Positions 52,147 through 63,064 of a stretch of DNA of 64,000 bases are shown here, in pieces. The notes beneath the pieces are model-generated. The model made no database searches. It had not been told where the DNA came from and saw only the letters and a program-made list of their open reading frames with translations. The DNA is taken from positions 1 through 64,000 of the forward strand of contig JAHDVK010000015.1 of the NCBI GenBank assembly GCA_023384675.1, read 5' to 3'. Made by a program: the position numbers and the translations under genes. How positions within the stretch are numbered: position 1 is the first letter of the stretch; the number at the start of each line of letters is the position of its first letter. The stretch is from Bryobacteraceae bacterium (lineage in GTDB: Bacteria > Acidobacteriota > Terriglobia > Bryobacterales > Bryobacteraceae).

Positions 52147-53439
52147 TCAATCGCTCGATGGAGCGTAATCGGATTCAGCCCAGCGGGCCGATTCAAACGT
52201 GGCCGACCGCAAACTCACCACAATCGGCGGAACCAGCAAAAACGGCAGCGCCAGCATCAACCACCCTATGTGCGGCGCGTCCCGCTTCACTCGCAACTGG
52301 TATCCCACCGGTTGCCCTTGCGGATTGCCTTCCGGCTCCACCCGCAAATAATAACGGCCTGCAGGCACCTTGTTGACCGTCGCCGTCTCCGACCGCGACC
52401 CCTCCGTCCACGTCCCGTCGCTGTCGCGGCCGGTGTAATAGCTCACTTCTTTTCCGAAATCGTAACCCTGCCCGGTATCGTCGTTGATCAGCGCGAGGTT
52501 GAAAACCGCCCAACTGTTCGTCAAATCCGTGCGGATCTCCACGTCCACGCCCGCTGTCCGCCCGCCCATCTCAAACACCGGCGTCACAAACGACAGGTCT
52601 TGATTCACCGCCCGCGGATCAAACCGGTAGGACTGATCGAAAACCAGCTTATTCTGCGCCGCGATACCGAAAAACATCACGACCAACAGCCAAATACCCA
52701 GCCACGCCAGCGATGTCTTCCAGATCCGAGCCACCCTGCCCATGTGCGGTGAAGGCTGATTCGCAAACACCCCCTTGGCCGGCGGCGGCGCGCCCGGCAG
52801 GTTGAAATGACTCCAGACCTCCGCCCCGGTCATGTAAGTGCCGTGGCTCCAATTCACTTCCTTTTTGTCTTTTTCCGAGGAAAGAATGTAAGGCGGCGCC
52901 ACATAATCGTCGCACTCCACGCGCTCTCCCACTTTCACCGCCCACGGAAACTCGCCCATCACGAACGTCGTCTCCGCCGTCGAGTTTTGAAAGTGCTTGT
53001 AAACGTGGCCCTGATATTTCGCCGCGTTCCGCCCGCCCGCCACCGTCATCTCCGGCAGCCCGTGACAGGGAAGCACGTCGTTCCAGTGCCCTTCATACGT
53101 GGTCAGGTAGCGGAATCCCTTGTAAGGGTTGAACAGCAGGTATTCATGCCACGAGTATTGGATCCCCTCCACGGTAATCGTCCGCACCATGAAGCCGATC
53201 ACTTCGTGCAAAGTCCCGTGCAGCTTGCCCCGCGTGCCCAGCGGAATGATCGGCCTCACCCGGTTCCGCTCGTCGAACCGCTGGATGATCCGCACCGTCT
53301 CGTCGGACGTGTCCAGAATCGACAAACACTGGATGCACACCGCCGAACGCGTGTGCTGGAAGCCGCGCAACTCCATCCCGCCCCCGCAATTGGGACACGT
53401 CAGCGACCGGACCGTTGGCGTCTGTGCGGGTGCCTGCAT
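52147..53439 (-). CDS. DUF4178 zinc-ribbon membrane protein (large)
   Basis: 430 residues. An N-terminal zinc ribbon with C15/C18 and C35/C38 (LTCPNCGGGMELRG...VCIQCLS) is followed by a DUF4178-type beta domain (about 50-220; SWHEYLLFNPYKGFRYLTTY, WPWAVKVGERVECDDYV-like pattern). Two transmembrane helices at about 238-257 and 392-412 flank a beta-sandwich-like extracytoplasmic segment (FEMGGRTAGVDVEIRTDLTN). The next gene encodes a second, soluble DUF4178 protein 2 bases upstream. Biochemical role unknown. DUF4178 proteins recur with polyamine-metabolism genes. Confidence 0.75.
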   Translation of the reverse strand: MQAPAQTPTVRSLTCPNCGGGMELRGFQHTRSAVCIQCLSILDTSDETVRIIQRFDERNRVRPIIPLGTRGKLHGTLHEVIGFMVRTITVEGIQYSWHEYLLFNPYKGFRYLTTYEGHWNDVLPCHGLPEMTVAGGRNAAKYQGHVYKHFQNSTAETTFVMGEFPWAVKVGERVECDDYVAPPYILSSEKDKKEVNWSHGTYMTGAEVWSHFNLPGAPPPAKGVFANQPSPHMGRVARIWKTSLAWLGIWLLVVMFFGIAAQNKLVFDQSYRFDPRAVNQDLSFVTPVFEMGGRTAGVDVEIRTDLTNSWAVFNLALINDDTGQGYDFGKEVSYYTGRDSDGTWTEGSRSETATVNKVPAGRYYLRVEPEGNPQGQPVGYQLRVKRDAPHIGWLMLALPFLLVPPIVVSLRSATFESARWAESDYAPSSD

Positions 53440-53441
53440 CC

Positions 53442-54077
53442 TTACCAGCCCTCAAACCTTTTCAGATTCGTCAGCCGCAAATCGTCGAAAGCCACGATCC
53501 GGCCCACAAACAGCAGCGGCGGTTCTTCGGAATAGTCGATCGTCGCAAACGCCGCCGTGTCCGTCTTCAAATCGGCGAACACGCAATCCTCATGCTTGCC
53601 CGCCGTCGTGAACGGCAATTCCCCCTCGAAACCCACATACCGCGCCTCCGTGATATGCGTCAGCGTGAAGCGGCCATTCGGCCAGTTGAACTGGCGCCCC
53701 ACCTGCAACTCATCCCGCCGCGGCAGCTTCCCGGGATTCTCCACCAGGGTTGAAACCGCATACTGCGCCTGCGCGTCCGCCAGCCATCCTGTCGTGTTGT
53801 CGCCAAAAAGAAGGTGCCATTCGTTCCAGAACCCCTGCTCGTAGCGGTACGTCAGCCGCCCCACCACCATGAATCCCTTTCCGTTCACGATCCCTTCGGT
53901 GTACAACTGAATCGGCGACGGGTCCGGCGGCAGCGCCGCCACCTCGCCCACCTTCTCGAGGTCTACATTCGTCCGCACGATCACGGAGCTGCAGTACGGA
54001 CACGAAGCCTGCACCGCTTGCGCGAACCTGAATTGGACCGCCGCCCCGCAGCCCGGACAATTCGCCATCCGGCTCAC
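53442..54077 (-). CDS. DUF4178 zinc-ribbon protein (short)
   Basis: 211 residues from a GTG overlapping the SpeD stop as GTGA; an in-frame ATG 9 bases further in is an alternative. A zinc ribbon (C7, C10, C26, C29 in MANCPGCGAAV...ASCPYCSSV) is followed by a DUF4178-like domain (IQLYTEGIVNGKGFMVVGRL, WNEWHLLFGDNTTGWLADAQ) and a second beta-rich half with TLTHITEARYVGFEGELPF. There is no transmembrane helix. Probably a cytosolic partner of the larger DUF4178 membrane protein encoded directly downstream. Confidence 0.75.
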   Translation of the reverse strand: MSRMANCPGCGAAVQFRFAQAVQASCPYCSSVIVRTNVDLEKVGEVAALPPDPSPIQLYTEGIVNGKGFMVVGRLTYRYEQGFWNEWHLLFGDNTTGWLADAQAQYAVSTLVENPGKLPRRDELQVGRQFNWPNGRFTLTHITEARYVGFEGELPFTTAGKHEDCVFADLKTDTAAFATIDYSEEPPLLFVGRIVAFDDLRLTNLKRFEGW

Positions 54078-54445
54078 GCGACGCCCGCCTCCACGCTCGC
54101 CGCGATCACCCGCTCCAACCGCCGCACCGTCACCCGCTCCGCGCCCAGCCGCGCCGTCAACTCCTGTTCAAACGGATACTCGGGCCGCGGCCGGCAGCAA
54201 AACAGATTCAGCGTTAGCGTGCCGTATTCGGGATATGTGTGGACCGCCAGATGCGATTCAGCCAGCAGCACCAGCCCCGTGATGCCTCCCGGCCCCGGAA
54301 ACTGCTTCCACAGCGCGGGCGCGGCCGGATGCAGATCCAGCCTCCGCACCAGGTCGTCGAACAGCTCCTCCAGTTTGGATTGGGCCGTGAGCGCCGCCGG
54401 GTCGCAGCCCGCGGCGTCCACCACCCACTCGCATCCGTTTGTCAT
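54074..54445 (-). CDS. speD: S-adenosylmethionine decarboxylase proenzyme (bacterial class 1B type)
   Basis: 123 residues, normal for the short prokaryotic SpeD/SpeH group. The autocleavage and pyruvoyl-forming Ser is S64 in LLAESHLAVHTYPEYG, preceded by E63. The family's catalytic His is H69 and the catalytic Cys is C83 or C84 (LTLNLFCCRP), matching the Thermotoga maritima Ser63/His68/Cys83 layout closely. It decarboxylates SAM to the aminopropyl donor used by spermidine-type synthases. It sits between the SPFH protein and the DUF4178 genes; no ornithine or arginine decarboxylase is in the window. Confidence 0.92.
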   Translation of the reverse strand: MTNGCEWVVDAAGCDPAALTAQSKLEELFDDLVRRLDLHPAAPALWKQFPGPGGITGLVLLAESHLAVHTYPEYGTLTLNLFCCRPRPEYPFEQELTARLGAERVTVRRLERVIAASVEAGVA

Positions 54446-54469
54446 CGCTTCCGAGTTAGTGTACCCGAA

Positions 54470-55570
54470 CTACGGCTGCTGCGCACCACACTCTGGACAG
54501 AATTTCGCTGCCCGCGCGATTTTCACGCCGCAGTTGTGGCAGAATTTCATCTCCGCGGCCGGAGCCGGCGCGCTCTCGCCGCCCGCCAAAGGCACGGCCA
54601 CCGCGCCCACCGGAGCCACTGGCGGCGCCGGCGGCTGTCCCGGCGCCGGCGCGCCGCCCATCGGCGGCGTACCCTGCGGCGGCTGTTGCTGATGCTGCCC
54701 GGCCAGCGCCCCGGCCATCACCTGACCCAGCCCCAGTCCCGCGCCCAGACCCACGCCCATGCCCGCCACCCCGCCGCCGCCTTCGTTCGCCGCGGCGATC
54801 GGCAGCGCCTGCGCCGCCTGGAACTGCGTGTACTGCTGCATGTTCCCGATCATGTTCATCCCGATCCGCTCGTCCAGCCGCTTCTGCAGCTCTTCCGGCA
54901 GCGACAGATTCTCCACCACCAGCGTGTCCAGCGCGATCCCCATCTCCATGAACAGTGGCGTCAGCGACTGCCGGATCCGGAAACCCACCTCCACCAGATT
55001 CGCCGCCATGTCCAGAAACGGAATCCCCGACTCCGCGAACCCGTCCGAAATATGCTGGACAATCGTGTTCCGCAGTTGCGCTTCCATCTCCGCCACGCGG
55101 TATTCTTCCCGCGTCCCGCTGATCTTCGTATGGAACGCCCGCGGATCCACGATGTGCCACGAATAAATGCCGTAGCCCCGCAGCCGGATCGCGCCGAAAT
55201 CCTTGTCGCGAATCGTCACCGGTTGCTGCGTCCCCCAGCGCTGCGCAATCTGTTGCCGCGTCGAGAAGAAGTACACGTCGCTCTTGAACGGGCTCTGGAA
55301 CAGCTTGTCCCAGTTCATCAGGTTCGTCAAAAGCGGCAGCGTCTGCGTGTTCAGCGTGTACAGCCCCGGCGCGAACGCATCCGCCGCCCGGCCCTCGTTC
55401 ACGAACAGCGCCATCTGCGATTCGCGCACCGTCAGCTTCGCGCCGTTCTGAATTTCCATGTCCTGCATGGGAAAACGCCATGCCAGCAGCCCGTCCTCGG
55501 GCTCCGTCCAGTGGATGACGTCGATGAACTGCTTCTTCAGAAAGCTTTTGAATTGACTGCCAAGGCCCAT
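54470..55570 (-). CDS. SPFH/YdjI-like virion-core-type protein with zinc ribbon
   Basis: 366 residues, first gene of the operon. The N-terminal ~270 residues form an SPFH (stomatin/flotillin/HflK) domain of the bacterial YdjI group (VIHWTEPEDGLLAWRFPMQD, LTVRESQMALFVNEGRAADA, LPEELQKRLDERIGMN). A low-complexity Gly/Pro/Gln linker (PQGTPPMGGAPAPGQPPAPP) and a C-terminal zinc ribbon (C344, C347, C358, C361) follow. SPFH proteins organise membrane microdomains and assemble into cages. Here it may recruit the rest of the operon's machinery. No transmembrane segment is seen. Confidence 0.85.
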   Translation of the reverse strand: MGLGSQFKSFLKKQFIDVIHWTEPEDGLLAWRFPMQDMEIQNGAKLTVRESQMALFVNEGRAADAFAPGLYTLNTQTLPLLTNLMNWDKLFQSPFKSDVYFFSTRQQIAQRWGTQQPVTIRDKDFGAIRLRGYGIYSWHIVDPRAFHTKISGTREEYRVAEMEAQLRNTIVQHISDGFAESGIPFLDMAANLVEVGFRIRQSLTPLFMEMGIALDTLVVENLSLPEELQKRLDERIGMNMIGNMQQYTQFQAAQALPIAAANEGGGGVAGMGVGLGAGLGLGQVMAGALAGQHQQQPPQGTPPMGGAPAPGQPPAPPVAPVGAVAVPLAGGESAPAPAAEMKFCHNCGVKIARAAKFCPECGAQQP

Positions 55571-55589
55571 AGTTCTTCTCCAGTGATTG

Positions 55590-55620
55590 AGTATACGGGA
55601 AGAATCCGGACCTTGTTCAA
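55590..55620 (-). promoter_or_regulatory. promoter of the SPFH-SpeD operon
   Basis: On the minus strand TTGAAC, a 19-base spacer and TATACT, 20 bases before the ATG. The -35 shares two bases with the U-tract of the upstream terminator. The spacer is 1-2 bases long relative to optimum. Confidence 0.55.
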
Positions 55621-55666
55621 AAAAACGGACGAAGGCGGACAGCTTTTCTCCGCCCGCCTTCGTCCG
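55619..55666 (-). terminator. Rho-independent terminator after the 55,674-56,525 gene
   Basis: On the minus strand a perfect 13-bp GC-rich stem (CGGACGAAGGCGG / CCGCCTTCGTCCG) with a 15-base loop is followed by seven Ts. It begins 7 bases after the stop of the upstream gene. Confidence 0.9.
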
Positions 55667-55673
55667 CGCCCGC

Positions 55674-56525
55674 CTACGCCGCCAGCCGGAAATGCTCCGC
55701 CAGCCGCGCTGTCCGCCGGTCGATTCGCCCCAGCAACTCCTCAGTCGAAGGCGGCGCCAGATCCTCGCGCACCACCACCCACACCCCGCCCAAGCCTTGC
55801 TCCAGCCGCTCGTTCGGCAGCGGACGCCGCATCGGAATCGGAACCTCGGGCCGCGGGTCGCGCTCGCCCGTGTCGCCGGGAACCTCCGGGATCCACACCG
55901 GCTCCGCCCCGGTCAAATCCCAATGCCCCGGCGCCCCCACGCCATGCCCATGCCGCTGCGCCAGCAATGCCGACGCCTGCAACCGCTGGCCTTTCCAGTC
56001 CACCGTCCACAGCCGCCGCGTCTCGCCGTTCCACACGAACCGCCACGGCCCGCCAAACTCCGATTGCCGCACGTCCCATTCCCGCGCGCCCAACTCCTTC
56101 GCCACCTGACGCGCCTCCTCCAACTCGCACAAATAGGCCGGATTCAGCGGGCTCTCACTCCCATCCACCACGTTCTTCAACACCGCCCGCGTCGGCGCCA
56201 CCTGGTACTTCGCGTACGACACCGTCCCCGGCAGGTTCGGCACGCTCGCCTCGGCCGCCGTCATCTGCATGTGCTCGAACCTGCCCGTCGCCGGATCGAA
56301 CACCTCGTAGGAAACGATCCGGTCCCGCGGATCGCCCCCCGCCTCATCCAAAACCGAGGTGTCGAACCAGCGTTGAATCCTCCGGCTCCGGTTCCACGCC
56401 GGCGCCTGCTCCCCATACCGCTCCAGGTAACTCGCTCGCGTCAGCCGCGGAAACAACTGCAGCTCCGCCACCCCATAACGCTCCTGCTCCGGCGGTGCCG
56501 CCGGTTCCGGTCTGCTCTCGATCAT
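55674..56525 (-). CDS. hypothetical cytosolic protein
   Basis: 283 residues from the ATG at 56,525 (GAGGGAGAA directly upstream); the frame is open for 102 more bases. The protein is soluble and rich in Arg/Glu/Trp, with no signal or membrane helix: YGVAELQLFPRLTRASYLER, RIVSYEVFDPATGRFEHMQM, WDVRQSEFGGPWRFVWNGET, WTVDWKGQRLQASALLAQRH. I recognise no family. It is single, ended by a strong terminator, and lies just upstream of the polyamine operon. Confidence 0.65.
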   Translation of the reverse strand: MIESRPEPAAPPEQERYGVAELQLFPRLTRASYLERYGEQAPAWNRSRRIQRWFDTSVLDEAGGDPRDRIVSYEVFDPATGRFEHMQMTAAEASVPNLPGTVSYAKYQVAPTRAVLKNVVDGSESPLNPAYLCELEEARQVAKELGAREWDVRQSEFGGPWRFVWNGETRRLWTVDWKGQRLQASALLAQRHGHGVGAPGHWDLTGAEPVWIPEVPGDTGERDPRPEVPIPMRRPLPNERLEQGLGGVWVVVREDLAPPSTEELLGRIDRRTARLAEHFRLAA

Positions 56526-56843
56526 TTCTCCCTCGCTCCTCGTCTGCCTCGGCCCCGCCCTCGCGAACGGGGGTTGCGGCGGAACGGCGATCTCCCCGCC
56601 GTCCCGCCGGGTCCCGCCTCCAACCACCCTCTCCTACCCGCCATCAAATCATGCCAAAATGCCCAGACCACGGCCCAAATCCTCTAAACCATTGAAACGA
56701 AAAGAAAGATTTTTTCCTTGTTGCTGTCACTCCCGCTCCCAGCTGGTTGCATAAGTCAGTTGCAATGTAACCGGCCCCTGAGGCCAAGCATCTACAGGTG
56801 TGTCAAACTATCAAGTGCCGAAAACAATAAGGAGGCCTTGTTC
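56526..56843. other. divergent intergenic region
   Basis: About 320 bases between two divergent genes. The only structure I see is a direct repeat GTTGCA...GTTGCA (56,747 and 56,760, 13 bases apart) followed by an AT-richer stretch that ends in AAGGAGG. No gene is supported. Confidence 0.5.
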
Positions 56844-57749
56844 GTGAGCGATTACCAGATTCCCCCCTATCAGCCCAACCCGCCGCAGCAGCAACCCAGC
56901 TACACGTTGCCATCCGGCGATGGCGGGTCCGGCATCAAGACGGCGATTCTTTTCGGCGCGGTTCTTGCGCTGATCGCCGCAAACGTGTATCTCTTCCTGC
57001 AAATCGACGGCCTGAAGCAGCAGATGGCCCAAAGCCAGCAGGTGATCGCCGGCGAACTCGGAAAGCTCCGCGAAACCAATACCGTCTCAGCCGCCGCCGC
57101 CCGCCAGAAATTGGACTCCCTGAGCGATGAACTCGAAGCCGCCCGGCGCCAGCAGCAGATGGCTGTCGGCCAGGCCAAGGTCGATGCCACGCGCCACGCT
57201 GAAGAGCTTGCCCGCAAACTCGAAAGCCAGCAGCGTGCCGTTGAAGTGGCCGTCCGGAACGAGATTCGGGAAGTCGAACAGGCCGCCACTTCCGCCATCG
57301 GCGTGGTTTCCACAGACGTCAACACGGTCCGCACCGAAGTCTCCAGCACCAAAAGCGAACTGGATAAAACCATCGCCAACCTGAAGAGCGTTGCCGGCGA
57401 TCTTGGCGTCCAAAGCGGCCTGGTCGCCACCAATTCCACCGAACTCGCCGCCCTCAAAGCCCTCGGCGAACGCAACTACTTCGAGTTCAACCTCGCCAAA
57501 ACCCGGCAGCCCCAGCGTGTCGGCGACATCATGGTCCAGTTGAAACGCGCCGACCAGCGCCGCAACCGCTTCACCATCGACGTCATCGCTGACGACAAAC
57601 GCGTCGAAAAGAAGGACCGCACCGTCAACGAGCCCATCCAGTTCTATACCTCGAAGGCCCGCCAGCCCTACGAAATGGTGGTCAACAGCGTCGGCAAGGA
57701 CCAGATCAAAGGCTACCTCGCCACCCCCAAGGTCACCCTGGCCCGCTAG
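56844..57749 (+). CDS. membrane-anchored coiled-coil protein of unknown function
   Basis: 301 residues from the GTG at 56,844, chosen for AAGGAGG 8 bases upstream; the frame extends 126 bases further upstream. A Pro/Gln-rich cytosolic N-terminus (QIPPYQPNPPQQQPSY) is followed by one transmembrane helix (about 32-53: IKTAILFGAVLALIAANVYL), a long coiled coil (about 55-190; LSDELEAARRQQQMAVGQAK, VSSTKSELDKTIANLKSVAG) and a small beta domain (IMVQLKRADQRRNRFTIDVI). The layout resembles envelope tethers or scaffold proteins. No named family. Confidence 0.65.
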   Translation: MSDYQIPPYQPNPPQQQPSYTLPSGDGGSGIKTAILFGAVLALIAANVYLFLQIDGLKQQMAQSQQVIAGELGKLRETNTVSAAAARQKLDSLSDELEAARRQQQMAVGQAKVDATRHAEELARKLESQQRAVEVAVRNEIREVEQAATSAIGVVSTDVNTVRTEVSSTKSELDKTIANLKSVAGDLGVQSGLVATNSTELAALKALGERNYFEFNLAKTRQPQRVGDIMVQLKRADQRRNRFTIDVIADDKRVEKKDRTVNEPIQFYTSKARQPYEMVVNSVGKDQIKGYLATPKVTLAR

Positions 57750-57817
57750 AAAGTTTACCGCTCCCGGCTGAGCCGGGATCAGCCGGTTTCGCGCGTCTTC
57801 CCCATGTGGAGATGCAT

Positions 57818-58708
57818 ATGAAATCACTGATCCCGGTTCTTCTTTTGTCCATGCCGCTGCTCGCGGCTCAAGGCCCTTCCATGTTGCCGCTGGAAACCGG
57901 CAACACTTGGATCTACCGCGAGTCCACCACCGGCGAAACCCGCTCCATCACCGTCGGCGCGCCCTTGGGCATGTTGGACGGCCGCACCTTCTACCGCCTT
58001 CGCGGTTACGTCGAGGAACCCCTCTGGGTCCGCGAAGCCCAGGACGGCTCGCTGCTCTACCTCGACGAGGAAACCGGAGAGGACCGCCTCCTCACTTCCT
58101 TCACCCGCACCGAAGGCGGCTGGACCAATGCCCCCTTTCGCGTCTGCGAACAGGAGTCCCAACCCGCGAAAGAGCGTCGCGGCCGCGCCCTCGAGCTTCA
58201 GTACCGCGCCTTCGGTTGCGCCGATGCCGGCATCCTCGAAGAGCTTTACGAGGAGAACATCGGCATGACCTGGCGCATCGAGCAGTCCATCGCCGGCCCG
58301 CGCGCGTTCTATCTCGAATCCGCCCGCATCGGACGCATGGTCATCGCGCCCCTCTCCTCCGGCCGCTTCCATGTCGAGGTGTTCGGTATGGGTGACAAGC
58401 TGCGTATCACCCTGCGACTGCTCACCGGCGGTTACCCCGTCACCCTCCGCTTCCCCTCCAGCCAGCGCCACGAAATCCTCATCCGCAACCGCGAGGGCGA
58501 GGTGCTCTGGCGCTGGTCCGACGGCCGCATGTTCACTCAGGCCGCCGAGGAGATCAGCGTCACCGGACATTACTCCATCGAGGAAACCGTCTCACTCGAA
58601 GACGTCTTCGGACCCGTGCTGAAGACCGGCGAGTACGTTATCGAAGGGTCCATCCTCGGCGGAGCCTATGCCGCCACCTCCGGCTTCTCCATCTATCAAT
58701 TCTTCTAG
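57818..58708 (+). CDS. exported protein with C-terminal BsuPI-like domain
   Basis: 296 residues from the ATG at 57,818 with GGAG 6 bases upstream; a GTG 12 bases upstream is also in frame. Signal peptide 1-17 (LIPVLLLSMPLLAAQG). The first ~190 residues form a beta-rich domain with a Cys pair (FRVCEQE, FGCADAG). The last ~110 match the BsuPI/intracellular-protease-inhibitor pattern (RFPSSQRHEILIRNREGEVL, LWRWSDGRMFTQAAEE, LKTGEYVIEGSI). Despite the family name, BsuPI domains occur widely in exported proteins and may bind protein or act as adhesion modules. The TAG stop overlaps the convergent ATPase stop in CTAG. Confidence 0.72.
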   Translation: MKSLIPVLLLSMPLLAAQGPSMLPLETGNTWIYRESTTGETRSITVGAPLGMLDGRTFYRLRGYVEEPLWVREAQDGSLLYLDEETGEDRLLTSFTRTEGGWTNAPFRVCEQESQPAKERRGRALELQYRAFGCADAGILEELYEENIGMTWRIEQSIAGPRAFYLESARIGRMVIAPLSSGRFHVEVFGMGDKLRITLRLLTGGYPVTLRFPSSQRHEILIRNREGEVLWRWSDGRMFTQAAEEISVTGHYSIEETVSLEDVFGPVLKTGEYVIEGSILGGAYAATSGFSIYQFF

Positions 58709-60033
58709 TCTTCCCACTCATCCGCGACAAAGGCCGATTCGAACGCGTGATCCAGCAGTTCCCCCGTGATGCGGAACTCGCGCCGTTCGAATCGGATTTT
58801 GTCGATCACGTGCGTGATCAGATCGCGCGGATGGCAACGGCGGAATTTGCGGCCCGTGCGGTGATAGTGCTTCTGAATGAAGGCATCGAGCACCGTCTGA
58901 TCGGTGTGTAATCCCTGCGACTGGCAGAAGCGGTGAAAAATCGAGCAAAATTCCGCCTCGTCGGGGCTTCGGAGCAGCATTTTGTACTGAATTCTGCGCA
59001 GAAACGCCTCATCGCCCAGCTGGTCCGGCCGCAGATTCGTCGAAAACAGCAGGAAACACTCAAACGGCACCTGCGCCTTGCCGCCCGTCAAAAAGCTCAG
59101 AAAATCGATCCGCCGCTCCATCGGCACAATCCAGCGGTTCAACACCTCGGCCGGGCTCACTTTTTGCCTGCCGAAGTCGTCGATCAGGTAAATGCCATTG
59201 TTCGCTTTCAGTTGAAATGGTGCGTCATACACCCGCGAACCCGGATTGAAACTCAGGTCCAGCATCGGCAGCGTCAGTTCGCCGCCCGACACAATGAACG
59301 GCCGCCGCGCCTTGAACCACCGCCCGTCAAACTCCGGCTCCCGGTGAAACGCGCTCACCTCGGGCGGATCCTCGTCCAGCCGCTGATGATAGATCGGGTC
59401 GTACATTTGAATGATCTGACCCTGGCACTCGATGGCGAAAGGAATGTAGATGGAATCGGCCTCGATGTTGAACAGCGCTTCCGCCAGATACGTCTTGCCG
59501 TTGCCCGGCTGGCCGTAGATCAGCAGCGACTTGCCCGAGTTCACCGCCGGCCCGATCTGCGCCAGGATTCTCTCGGACACCACCATGTGCCGGAAAGCCT
59601 CGCGCAGCATCTCGGGCGTCAGCCAGTCCGTCTTATGGCGCTGCATCTTCACGCCCACGCTGTACTGCTCCAGCGGCACCGGCACACGGCCTGTGTATTG
59701 ATTCGCTTCGAGATACTCGCGCGTCAGCTCGCGCGACGCCTCGGTGAGCGAAAACACCGCGCTGATCGTGCCCACGCCCAGCGAGCTCTTCACCAGCAGC
59801 AGATGCTGCCGTTTCAGCCGCTCGATCACAGGCTCCACTACGCTGAAGTTCAACCCCAGCGACTGCGCCAGCACGCGCCCCGTCGTATCGCCCCGGAAGA
59901 AGAGCGTTTTCAGCAGCAGCTGCTCCACCAGCGAGTCGGTGACGCCTAAGTCGTCCATCTTCTCCGGCACGGGCGGAACAAAGACGAAATCCTCGGAAAG
60001 GCTTGCAGTCGCAGAATTGGCGGGCGCACCCAT
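58705..60033 (-). CDS. AAA-type ATPase with winged-helix-like N-terminal domain
   Basis: 442 residues. Residues 30-110 form a helical winged-helix-like region (LVEQLLLKTLFFRGDTTGRV, SVVEPVIERLKRQHLLLVKS). The ATPase core has Walker A GQPGNGKTY (174-182), Walker B NNGIYLIDDFGR and an arginine-rich sensor region (LLFSTNLRPDQLGDEAFLRR). A C-terminal lid carries HRTGRKFRRCHPRDLITHVI. No secretion or protease motifs are seen. Similar single AAA proteins occur in Acidobacteriota near type IV or Flp pilus genes, but no pilus gene is in the window, so function is open. Confidence 0.82.
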   Translation of the reverse strand: MGAPANSATASLSEDFVFVPPVPEKMDDLGVTDSLVEQLLLKTLFFRGDTTGRVLAQSLGLNFSVVEPVIERLKRQHLLLVKSSLGVGTISAVFSLTEASRELTREYLEANQYTGRVPVPLEQYSVGVKMQRHKTDWLTPEMLREAFRHMVVSERILAQIGPAVNSGKSLLIYGQPGNGKTYLAEALFNIEADSIYIPFAIECQGQIIQMYDPIYHQRLDEDPPEVSAFHREPEFDGRWFKARRPFIVSGGELTLPMLDLSFNPGSRVYDAPFQLKANNGIYLIDDFGRQKVSPAEVLNRWIVPMERRIDFLSFLTGGKAQVPFECFLLFSTNLRPDQLGDEAFLRRIQYKMLLRSPDEAEFCSIFHRFCQSQGLHTDQTVLDAFIQKHYHRTGRKFRRCHPRDLITHVIDKIRFERREFRITGELLDHAFESAFVADEWED

Positions 60034-60317
60034 GGCTTGGCGTTCTACAAAAGGTATCGGCAGAAAACGACTCCTACCTTAGCTGCGTGCCGTGAAAGCT
60101 TCGCTTCCGCCCGCGTCAAGGGCGGAGAAGGCGCCGCCTTACACCGGCCCTCCATGCCGGCTGACGCTCGTGGCCATAGGATGTTTTGCAACCCGCGCAA
60201 TTCATTTTCAATGGTTTGCAGCAGGACCCCCCGGGCGGCAATGAATCCGCAACGCCAGTCCGCCGCCAGCCATGGTTGTCTTGCCCGTCAATAGGGAAGG
60301 ACGGCGGCGTGCGCACC

Positions 60318-62984
<2,667 letters not shown>

Positions 62985-63064
62985 GGGGATGCCTCCTATT
63001 CTAGCGAACCGTGCCGGAGCGGCCTCGCATCCTCCCGGCGCGATCTAACCGGGAGTCCGCGTCC

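Noticed and set aside
54239-56695. 818-codon plus-strand frame opposite the SPFH/SpeD genes
   Set aside because: Its translation is Arg/His/Pro-rich without domains, and both genes on the other strand have clear family motifs.
62992-63003. TAGAAT as the -10 of acnA
   Set aside because: The hexamer directly abuts the ribosome site, so the transcript start would fall inside or past the Shine-Dalgarno; another promoter is more likely.
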